Source: an uncultured Oscillibacter sp.
GTDB taxonomy: Bacteria > Bacillota > Clostridia > Oscillospirales > Oscillospiraceae
Assembly: GCA_947245315.1 (NCBI GenBank)
Contig: CAMXNV010000147.1
Coordinates: 1-5,314, forward strand
Length of the DNA stretch: 5,314 bases
Direction: 5' to 3'
Part shown: piece by piece, positions 1 to 5,181 of the stretch
Layout of the letters: each line of letters begins with the position of its first letter
Position numbering within the stretch: position 1 is the first letter of the stretch
Translations under genes and position numbers: made by a program
Notes under the pieces: generated by a model
What the model was told of the DNA's origin: nothing
Database searches by the model: none
Seen by the model: only the letters and a program-made list of their open reading frames with translations

Positions 1-66
1 TGTTCCCTTTTCCCTCTTTGACTTCTTTTAACTCTCCTTTTGGACACTCCCCCCCCCGAAACCCCC

Positions 67-95
67 TTGACTTTTCCGCCCAAACCGTGGATAAT
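67..95 (+). promoter_or_regulatory. Probable sigma-70/SigA promoter of gltX
   Basis: A -35 box TTGACT (67-72) and a -10 box GATAAT (90-95) are separated by exactly 17 nt, each one base from consensus. Transcription would start near 101-103, leaving a leader of about 50 nt before the gltX start. That is too short for a T-box riboswitch. The 14-nt string around the -35 box is repeated exactly at the lipoprotein promoter (3231-3244). The DNA before it (1-66) is pyrimidine-rich, with a run of nine C at 49-57, and shows no gene or other recognisable element. Confidence 0.75.
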
Positions 96-118
96 GGCAA
101 TGTCTGTACACGAACGCC

Positions 119-135
119 GCCGGGGGGCCCCCGGC
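119..135 (+). promoter_or_regulatory. GC hairpin in the gltX leader
   Basis: GCCGGG (119-124) can pair with CCCGGC (130-135) around a 5-nt loop, just before the ribosome binding site at 142-147. Only a weak CTTTAT follows, so it is a poor terminator. It could tune translation or mRNA stability, but in DNA this GC-rich it may also be chance. Confidence 0.35.
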
Positions 136-141
136 TTTATC

Positions 142-147
142 AGGAGG
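142..147 (+). promoter_or_regulatory. Ribosome binding site deciding the gltX start
   Basis: A perfect AGGAGG lies 6 nt before the ATG at 154. It fixes the start there rather than at in-frame upstream candidates such as the TTG at 40 or the ATGs at 94 and 100. Those have no Shine-Dalgarno sequence and lie inside or upstream of the promoter and its expected transcription start. Confidence 0.85.
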
Positions 148-153
148 TTTTCT

Positions 154-1641
154 ATGGCACCCGACAGCCGTTTCTTTGAGGACATGGAGGCCCGCATTCC
201 CAAGGGCCGGGTCCGCACCCGCTTCGCCCCCTCCCCCACGGGCTACATGCACGTGGGCAATCTCCGCACCGCCCTCTACACTTGGCTCATCGCCCGGCAC
301 CATCACGGCGGCTTCATCCTCCGCATCGAGGACACGGACCAAGGCCGCCTGGTGGAGGGCGCCACGGACGTGATCTACCGCACCATGGCCGAGTGCGGCC
401 TGACCCACGACGAGGGCCCCGACGTAGGAGGCCCCGTGGGGCCCTACATCCAGTCGGAGCGCCGGGACCTCTACGGGAAGTACGCCCAGCTCCTGGTGGA
501 GAAGGGCGCGGCCTACTACTGCTTCTGCGAGAAGACCGAGTCTGAGGAGGACAGCGGCGACTTCGGCCGGGCCCCCGATCCCTGCCGGGACCTGAGCCGG
601 GAGGAAATCGACGCCAGGCTCCTGGCGGGGATGCCCTACGTCATCCGCCAACGCATCCCCCGGGAGGGGAGCACCACCTTCCACGACGTGTCCTTCGGGG
701 ACATCACCGTGGAGAACAAGACCCTGGACGACCAGGTCCTGCTGAAACGGGACGGACTGCCCACCTACAACTTCGCCAATGTGATCGACGACCACCTGAT
801 GGGCATCACCCACGTGGTCCGGGGCAGCGAGTACCTCTCCTCCGCCCCCAAGTACAACCTGCTCTACCAAGCCTTCGGCTGGGACATCCCCACCTACGTC
901 CACTGCTCCCCCGTCATGCGGGACCAGCACAACAAGATGTCCAAGCGCCACGGGGACCCCTCCTACGAGGACCTGATTGCCCAGGGCTACCTGACCCCCG
1001 CCGTGCTGAACTACGTGGCCCTTCTGGGCTGGGCCCCCAAGGGGGAGCGCAGCGAGCAGGAGGTCTTTTCCCTGGAGGAGCTGGTGGACGCCTTCGACAT
1101 CGCGGGCATCTCCAAGTCCCCGGCCATCTTCGACCTCGACAAGCTGACCTATTTCAACGCCCTCTACCTCCGCGCCATGACCCCGGAGGCCTTCGCCAAA
1201 ATCGCGGAGCCCTACATCCGCCAGGCGGTGAAGAACCCGGCCATCGACGCCGCCGCCGTGGCCGCCCTGCTGCAAGCCCGGTGCGAGAAGCTGACGGACA
1301 TCCCGGAGAAGGTGGACTTCTTCGACCAGCTCCCCGACTACGACCTCGCCCTCTTCACCAACAAGAAATCCAAGACCGACGCCCAGGTCTCCAAGCAGAT
1401 GCTGGAGGCCGCCGTCCCCGCCCTGGAGGCCCTGCCGGACTGGACCCAGGACGCGGTCCACGACTGCCTCATCGCCCTGGCGGAGCGCCTTGGCGTAAAG
1501 AACGCCACGCTGATGTGGCCCGTCCGCATCGCGGCGGCGGGCAAGCAGGTGACCCCCGGCGGCGCCGTGGAAATCTGCCACATCCTGGGCAGGGAGGAGA
1601 CCCTCCGCCGCCTCCGCCAAGGAAACGACCGGCTGAGTTAG
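154..1641 (+). CDS. gltX: Glutamate--tRNA ligase (glutamyl-tRNA synthetase)
   Basis: This 495-aa cytoplasmic class I synthetase activates glutamate with ATP and loads it on tRNA-Glu. In lineages without a glutaminyl-tRNA synthetase it also loads tRNA-Gln, for later amidation by GatCAB. The length is normal for bacterial GluRS. The Rossmann catalytic domain opens with FAPSPTGYMHVGN, where HVGN (33-36) is the HIGH signature. RIEDTD follows at 57-62 and the KMSKR loop is at 261-265. The C-terminal half (about 310-495) is the helical anticodon-binding domain and ends in the family pattern LMWPVRIAAAGK...ILGREETLRRL. A CxC pair (C123, C125) and C144 sit where some GluRS bind zinc, but the usual fourth ligand appears to be Asp, so zinc binding is doubtful. 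The last two codons and the TAG stop lie inside a repeat that begins at 1635. Whether the enzyme is discriminating or non-discriminating cannot be read without an alignment. Confidence 0.97.
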   Translation: MAPDSRFFEDMEARIPKGRVRTRFAPSPTGYMHVGNLRTALYTWLIARHHHGGFILRIEDTDQGRLVEGATDVIYRTMAECGLTHDEGPDVGGPVGPYIQSERRDLYGKYAQLLVEKGAAYYCFCEKTESEEDSGDFGRAPDPCRDLSREEIDARLLAGMPYVIRQRIPREGSTTFHDVSFGDITVENKTLDDQVLLKRDGLPTYNFANVIDDHLMGITHVVRGSEYLSSAPKYNLLYQAFGWDIPTYVHCSPVMRDQHNKMSKRHGDPSYEDLIAQGYLTPAVLNYVALLGWAPKGERSEQEVFSLEELVDAFDIAGISKSPAIFDLDKLTYFNALYLRAMTPEAFAKIAEPYIRQAVKNPAIDAAAVAALLQARCEKLTDIPEKVDFFDQLPDYDLALFTNKKSKTDAQVSKQMLEAAVPALEALPDWTQDAVHDCLIALAERLGVKNATLMWPVRIAAAGKQVTPGGAVEICHILGREETLRRLRQGNDRLS

Positions 1642-1733
1642 GAGTGAGGAGTGAGGAGTTAGGAGTTTTTCTTTCTCGGAGGGCCGGTTCTACTGTCTTC
1701 CAACTCCTAACTCCTATCTCCTAACTCCTAACT
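1635..1733. repeat. Heptamer-repeat inverted repeat (long imperfect hairpin)
   Basis: The left arm (1635-1667) is 4.7 tandem copies of the heptamer GAGTKAG. The right arm (1702-1733) is 4.5 copies of its complement, AACTCCT with one variant. Arms 1636-1667 and 1702-1733 pair at 29 of 32 positions around a 34-nt spacer. The left arm includes the gltX stop codon. A further degenerate palindrome (GTTAGAAG/CTCCTAAC, 1734-1749) follows. There is no long T-tract after the right arm, so this is not a standard terminator. It sits in the 143-bp gltX-asnA gap and could affect read-through or mRNA stability. It resembles short tandem heptamer repeats found between genes in several bacterial groups. Confidence 0.85.
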
Positions 1734-1784
1734 GTTAGAAGCTCCTAACTGCCAAAACTTCTAAAAAAGGATTGATTTCATAAA

Positions 1785-2792
1785 ATGAGTAAGCTCTTCA
1801 TTCCCACCGGCTACAAAATGCCCCTGACCAACAACGAGCTCCAGCGGGCCATCGAGCTCATCCACGAGGACTTCCAGCGCAGCCTCACCCTCCGCCTGAA
1901 CCTCCACCGGGTCTCCGCCCCCCTCTTCGTGGACGGGCGCACCGGCTTGAACGACGACCTCAACGGCGTGGAGCGCCCTGTCTCCTTCGACATCCCCGAC
2001 GTGGGCGCGGAGGGGCAGGTGGTCCACTCCCTGGCCAAGTGGAAGCGCCTGGCCCTGAAGCGCTATGAGTTCCCCGAGGGCAGCGGCCTCTTCACCGACA
2101 TGAACGCCATCCGCCGGGACGAGATCGTGGACAACCTCCACTCCGTCTACGTGGACCAGTGGGACTGGGAAAAGCACATCGGCCTCAAGGACCGGCGGCT
2201 CCAGTACCTCAAGGACACCGTCCGGGACATCGTGGGCGCCCTGTGCGACACCTCCTCCGTCCTCCGGAACCACTTCCCCGCCCTGAACTTCCGGCCCGAC
2301 CGGGACGTGTACTTCCTCACCACCCAGGAGCTGGAGGACCGCTATCCCCACCTGGAGCCTACGGAGCGGGAGACGGAGATCTGCCGGAGGCACCGGACGG
2401 TCTTCCTCATGCAGATCGGCAAGACCCTGAAATCCGGGCGGCGGCACGACGGCCGGGCCCCGGACTACGACGACTGGGAGCTCAACGGGGACATCCTCAT
2501 GTGGAACCCCACCCTCCAGCGGGCCTTTGAGGTCTCCTCCATGGGCATCCGGGTGGACGCCGCGGCCCTGGACCGCCAGCTCACCGCCGCCGGGTGCGAC
2601 GAGCGGCGGAAGCTGCCCTTCCACCAGATGCTGCTGAACGGGGAGCTGCCCCAGTCCATCGGCGGCGGCATCGGCCAGTCCCGGGTGTGCATGCTGCTGC
2701 TGGGGGCCTGCCACATCGGCGAGGTCCAGGCCAGCCTCTGGGACAGGGAGACCCTGGAGGGCTGCGAGCGGGCGGGCATTACGCTGCTGTGA
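1785..2792 (+). CDS. asnA: Aspartate--ammonia ligase (ammonia-dependent asparagine synthetase A)
   Basis: This 335-aa cytoplasmic enzyme converts aspartate, ammonia and ATP to asparagine, AMP and pyrophosphate. It is close to the 330 aa of E. coli AsnA and shares its hallmark blocks in order: VVHSLAKWKR (79-88), LHSVYVDQWDWEK (118-130), HDGRAPDYDDW then LNGDILMWNP (221-242), SSMGIRVDA (251-259) and SIGGGIGQSR (291-300). These blocks form the class II synthetase-like active site that binds aspartate and adenylate, and none looks disrupted. The start is the ATG at 1785, preceded by a modest AAAAAGGA (1764-1771) with a rather long 13-nt gap. No convincing promoter is visible between 1642 and 1784. 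Co-transcription with gltX through the intervening repeat is therefore likely but unproven. A strong terminator follows 19 nt after the stop. Confidence 0.97.
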   Translation: MSKLFIPTGYKMPLTNNELQRAIELIHEDFQRSLTLRLNLHRVSAPLFVDGRTGLNDDLNGVERPVSFDIPDVGAEGQVVHSLAKWKRLALKRYEFPEGSGLFTDMNAIRRDEIVDNLHSVYVDQWDWEKHIGLKDRRLQYLKDTVRDIVGALCDTSSVLRNHFPALNFRPDRDVYFLTTQELEDRYPHLEPTERETEICRRHRTVFLMQIGKTLKSGRRHDGRAPDYDDWELNGDILMWNPTLQRAFEVSSMGIRVDAAALDRQLTAAGCDERRKLPFHQMLLNGELPQSIGGGIGQSRVCMLLLGACHIGEVQASLWDRETLEGCERAGITLL

Positions 2793-2811
2793 GCCCTGGG
2801 AGCATATAGGA

Positions 2812-2850
2812 GGACCGGCACGGCGAAAAAGCCGTGCCGGTTCCCTTTTT
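2812..2850 (+). terminator. Rho-independent terminator after asnA
   Basis: A perfect 11-bp stem, ACCGGCACGGC (2814-2824) with GCCGTGCCGGT (2831-2841), closes a 6-nt GAAAAA loop. It is followed by TCCC and five T. It ends the gltX-asnA unit and separates it from the repeats and lipoprotein gene downstream. Confidence 0.9.
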
Positions 2851-2888
2851 CCCCCTGTGTCAACGGCGCGCCCTGCCGCGTATACCGT

Positions 2889-2915
2889 AAGGGAGGCGGC
2901 GGGGGCTGTTCCCTT
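2889..2915. repeat. Short stem leading into repeat copy R1
   Basis: AAGGGA (2889-2894) can pair with TCCCTT (2910-2915). It sits directly before copy R1, as the GGAAGGGG/CCCCTTCC hairpin (3138-3159) does before copy R3. The rest of 2851-2910 holds GGCGCGCC and GTATAC palindromes but no gene or recognisable signal. Confidence 0.35.
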
Positions 2916-2982
2916 CCGACCTCCCGGGACTGCCATGGTTCCGGGGGAATGGCCCGGTCTGGGGACCGGGCCCCACACCTCC
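2911..2982 (-). repeat. Hairpin repeat copy R1
   Basis: This copy matches R3 (3153-3225) with five mismatches and one 1-nt gap over 73 nt. The last 34 nt, including the hairpin, are identical. It contains a 9-bp stem, GGCCCGGTC (2951-2959) with GACCGGGCC (2964-2972), around loop TGGG. A second stem (2921-2929 with 2939-2947) has two G-T wobbles. Strand '-' is a convention: in that orientation the hairpin precedes the module shared with R2 and the 5182-5314 block. Confidence 0.85.
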
Positions 2983-2983
2983 T

Positions 2984-2995
2984 TCTATCGATAGA
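2984..2995. repeat. Perfect palindrome at the R1/R2 junction
   Basis: TCTATCGATAGA is a perfect 12-nt palindrome at the centre of the inverted pair R1-R2. Relatives of this junction motif occur at 3115-3128 (TTCTA, CCGA, TAGAA) and, shortened, as TTCCTATAGAA at 5226-5236 and 5280-5290. Confidence 0.7.
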
Positions 2996-3001
2996 CCACC
3001 C

Positions 3002-3054
3002 TGTGGGGCCTGACCCCCAGGTCAGGCCATTTCCCCCGGGAGCTTGGCACTTCC
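3002..3054 (+). repeat. Hairpin repeat copy R2, inverted relative to R1 and R3
   Basis: Its reverse complement matches 3168-3220 of R3 at 44 of 53 positions. Its hairpin is GGCCTGACC (3007-3015) with GGTCAGGCC (3020-3028) and loop CCCA. It differs from the R1/R3 stem at three base pairs, each changed on both arms so that pairing is kept. The right end, CCCGGGAGCTTGGCACTTCC (3035-3054), recurs with few changes at 5210-5229 and 5264-5283. Confidence 0.8.
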
Positions 3055-3061
3055 GAAAGAC

Positions 3062-3139
3062 GGAGCGGGACAGCCCCCGTAAAGGGGATGCCACAGCCCG
3101 CTCCCTACACGGTGTTCTACCGATAGAAGAAATGTAGGG
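3062..3139. repeat. Overlapping hairpins between R2 and R3
   Basis: GGAGCGGG (3062-3069) pairs with CCCGCTCC (3097-3104), enclosing a small CCCC/GGGG stem (3075-3078 with 3084-3087). CCCTACA (3103-3109) pairs with TGTAGGG (3133-3139) around an inner TTCTA/TAGAA stem (3115-3119 with 3124-3128). The two outer stems overlap by two bases. No coding function is visible. Confidence 0.6.
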
Positions 3140-3159
3140 AAGGGGCTCCGTCCCCTTCC
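3138..3159. repeat. 8-bp hairpin leading into repeat copy R3
   Basis: GGAAGGGG (3138-3145) pairs perfectly with CCCCTTCC (3152-3159) around loop CTCCGT. Its right arm overlaps the first bases of R3. Confidence 0.6.
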
Positions 3160-3225
3160 GCCCCCCCGGGACTGCCAGGCTCCCGGGGGAAATGGCCCGG
3201 TCTGGGGACCGGGCCCCACACCTCC
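3153..3225 (-). repeat. Hairpin repeat copy R3
   Basis: This is the best-preserved copy. Stem one is a perfect 9 bp, CCCCCGGGA (3163-3171) with TCCCGGGGG (3181-3189), around a 9-nt loop. Stem two is GGCCCGGTC (3194-3202) with GACCGGGCC (3207-3215) and loop TGGG. It ends 8 nt before the -35 box of the lipoprotein promoter, so it may influence that promoter or insulate it from upstream transcription. Confidence 0.85.
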
Positions 3226-3233
3226 CGCCTCCC

Positions 3234-3262
3234 TTGACTTTTCCCCCCTTTGCCTGTACAAT
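3234..3262 (+). promoter_or_regulatory. Probable sigma-70/SigA promoter of the lipoprotein gene
   Basis: TTGACT (3234-3239) and TACAAT (3257-3262) are separated by 17 nt, each one base from consensus. Transcription would start near 3269, giving a leader of about 75 nt. The local sequence turns AT-richer here (ATAAATTCAACGGATTTATG), in contrast to the GC-rich repeats before it. The presence of its own promoter shows that the lipoprotein gene is expressed independently of asnA. Confidence 0.8.
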
Positions 3263-3327
3263 AAATTCAACGGATTTATGCCCTTTTTCTGCCATCTCAC
3301 CTCCCGCAGACCATCCAACCCTTGATG

Positions 3328-3335
3328 AGAGGAGA
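3328..3335 (+). promoter_or_regulatory. Ribosome binding site deciding the lipoprotein start
   Basis: AGAGGAGA lies 7 nt before the ATG at 3343. The alternative in-frame TTG (3322) and ATG (3325) have no Shine-Dalgarno sequence. The start at 3343 also gives a clean signal peptide with its charged residues at the very N-terminus. Confidence 0.8.
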
Positions 3336-3342
3336 CTGCCCC

Positions 3343-5130
3343 ATGACCGCGAACCGCCTCCGCCGGGCGCTGTCCCTGACAGCCGCAGCGCTTCTGCTCT
3401 TGTCCGCCTGCGCCTCCCCGGAGCGCCGCCCCGAGCCCCCACATGAGAACCCGGACGCCCTGACCGGCAGCGGCTGGTATGAGTATCACGCTTTCTGGGA
3501 GCTCCTGGGCCGGACCTACCCCGACATCCAGCTGGCCCTCTCCCCCTACGACGGCGGCAACCGCACCGGCTACGGCTGGGCCCAGATGCGGGCGGACGAC
3601 ATCCCCGACGTCTTCATCACCTCCCAAATCCTGGACGAGGACCTGGCGGCGGAGCGCCTGGCGGACCTGTCCGGCTATGACCTGGTCAACCGCTTCCCCA
3701 CCGCCGTCCTCAACCAGGTGGCCATCGACGGGGGCGTCTACCTGCTCCCGGTCAACTACAGCATGTACGGCACCTTCTACAACAAGACCCTGATGGAGGA
3801 GCACGGCTGGGAGCTCCCCTCCGACTTCGCCCAGCTGGAGGCCCTGTGCCGGGACATCCGGGCGGAGGGCCTGATCCCCGGCGTGCTGGGCGCCCAGCTC
3901 ACCGGCAGCGCCTTCTCCGCCGTCTTCAACCTGGCCAAGACCGGCTGGCTCACCACCCCGGCGGGCAGGGCCTGGGAGCGGGACTTCCTGGCCGGGGAGG
4001 CCACGGCCGCCGGAGCCTGGGAGGACACCATGGCCTACACCCAGCGGCTCATCGACGCTGGCTTCTTCACCACCGACCCGGAGGACCGGGACAACAAGAC
4101 CCTCTTTTTCGACTACCTGGGCGGACGCCGGGCCGTCTTTTTCACGGCGGCCATGACCGTGAACCTCACCGAGCTCCCGGACACCGGCGACCAGCTGGGC
4201 ATGATGCCCTATATCGGCGAGCACGGGGACAAGAATATCTACATGTACAGCCCCGCCAGCTACATCGGCCTCAGCAAGCGGCTCACGGAGCCGGGGAACG
4301 AGGACAAGCTGGAGCAGGCCCTCCGGCTCCTCTCCCTCCTCTTCTCCCCCGAGGGGCAGGAGGTCTTCATCACCCCCCAGACCCCCTGCGTCCTCAGCGT
4401 GCTGGACAACGTCTCCCCGCCGGAGGACGCCCTGATTTACGACGCCCGCCTGGCCCTGCTGGACGGCCGGGCCTTCCCCATGACCTACACCCGCTGGGAC
4501 GGCGTCCTGGCCGACATGGGCCAGGCGTTCAAGGACTGGTTCCGGGGGGAGAACGGCATGGACGGCCCCGGCTGCATCGCCCGGATGGACGAATTGCAGC
4601 AGGGCTACCTCACCCACTCCGAGGAGCTCTACTTCTGCGAGAGCACGGCGGACTTCACCCTGGAGGAGACGGCGGAGCTGCTGGGCAAGGCCCTGGGGGA
4701 CGCCGTGGGGGCGGACGCGGCCATGATCCCCTTGGGGACCCTCCCCGGGGCCGCCGGGCTCCGGGCGGGCGTCTCCGGGCGGCTCTACCGGGGGAAAATC
4801 AACGCGGAGATCGCCCACACCATCACCCCCGCCTATGACGGGGAATACGCCCTGATGACCATGACCGGCGCACAGGCCAGGGAGCTGGCTCAGGCGGGCT
4901 TTGACCCCGAGGGGAGCGGGGCGCCTCTCCCCTACCTCCTGGTGACCCGGGGCGGCGCGCCTTTGGAGGACGCCGCCGCCTACCAGGTGGCCTTCCTCAT
5001 GGAGGGCTATACCGAGGAGGCCGGAGAGGCCTATTCCGTCCAGGTCTGCAAGGGCTCCCTCCGGGAGCTGCTGCGGGCCTGGCTAGAGAAGCAGGGAACC
5101 GTCTCCCCCGGCGGGAACCCCTGGAACTGA
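3343..5130 (+). CDS. Lipoprotein: ABC-type extracellular solute-binding protein fused to a 5'-nucleotidase C-terminal-like domain
   Basis: 595 aa, probably exported and lipid-anchored on the outer face of the membrane. Residues 1-22 are a signal peptide (Arg-rich start, Leu/Ala core) ending in lipobox LSAC with lipidated Cys23, followed by a Pro-rich linker. Residues about 38-430 look like a family 1 solute-binding protein: IPDVFIT (87-93), GGVYLLPVNYSMYGTFYNK (130-148), and later LSLLFSPEGQEVFIT. Residues about 437-595 resemble the C-terminal domain of UshA-type 5'-nucleotidases: ETAELLGKALGDAVGADAAM, then MTGAQARELAQAG (507-519), then GGAPLEDAAAYQVAF (537-551), then a closing helix. The metallophosphatase domain that makes such enzymes catalytic is absent. 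The substrate loop GGGIR of UshA appears as LGTLPG (464-469), so nucleotidase activity is unlikely. No permease or ATPase genes are in view, so the ligand is unknown. The solute-binding call is solid; the C-terminal call rests on pattern recall and is less certain. Confidence 0.85.
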   Translation: MTANRLRRALSLTAAALLLLSACASPERRPEPPHENPDALTGSGWYEYHAFWELLGRTYPDIQLALSPYDGGNRTGYGWAQMRADDIPDVFITSQILDEDLAAERLADLSGYDLVNRFPTAVLNQVAIDGGVYLLPVNYSMYGTFYNKTLMEEHGWELPSDFAQLEALCRDIRAEGLIPGVLGAQLTGSAFSAVFNLAKTGWLTTPAGRAWERDFLAGEATAAGAWEDTMAYTQRLIDAGFFTTDPEDRDNKTLFFDYLGGRRAVFFTAAMTVNLTELPDTGDQLGMMPYIGEHGDKNIYMYSPASYIGLSKRLTEPGNEDKLEQALRLLSLLFSPEGQEVFITPQTPCVLSVLDNVSPPEDALIYDARLALLDGRAFPMTYTRWDGVLADMGQAFKDWFRGENGMDGPGCIARMDELQQGYLTHSEELYFCESTADFTLEETAELLGKALGDAVGADAAMIPLGTLPGAAGLRAGVSGRLYRGKINAEIAHTITPAYDGEYALMTMTGAQARELAQAGFDPEGSGAPLPYLLVTRGGAPLEDAAAYQVAFLMEGYTEEAGEAYSVQVCKGSLRELLRAWLEKQGTVSPGGNPWN

Positions 5131-5181
5131 CGGGGGAGGAGCGAACGCGTCCGAGCAAGCATTTTCAAGGGGATGGACCGT

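Noticed and set aside
40..153. N-terminal extension of GltX from the TTG at 40
   Set aside because: It would require translation from before the -35 box. The extension is Pro/Arg-rich and unlike GluRS, and a perfect AGGAGG precedes the ATG at 154.
96..153. T-box or other riboswitch in the gltX leader
   Set aside because: The leader is only about 50 nt and has no specifier loop, T-box sequence or terminator/antiterminator pair.
28..1620. Long open frame on the minus strand opposite gltX
   Set aside because: It mirrors a certain gene with high third-position GC, which suppresses stop codons on the other strand. The predicted protein is low-complexity Gly/Val/Leu/His-rich with no recognisable domain.
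2858..2863. TTGACA -35 box on the minus strand
   Set aside because: No -10 box lies at 16-18 nt spacing, and there is no minus-strand gene to drive.
1761..2978. Minus-strand open frame opposite asnA
   Set aside because: Same antisense shadow effect. It also runs through the terminator and into the repeat cluster.
2949..3137. Small plus-strand frame in the intergenic region
   Set aside because: It is built entirely from repeat copies R1, R2 and the next hairpins, with no ribosome binding site.
3022..4818. Minus-strand 598-codon open frame opposite the lipoprotein gene
   Set aside because: It crosses the promoter and repeats. Its composition is a codon-shadow type, and the plus strand has a signal peptide, lipobox and ribosome binding site.
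3343..5130. Functional 5'-nucleotidase
   Set aside because: There is no metallophosphatase domain with its metal-binding Asp/His/Asn motifs, and the substrate loop is not conserved in the C-terminal part.
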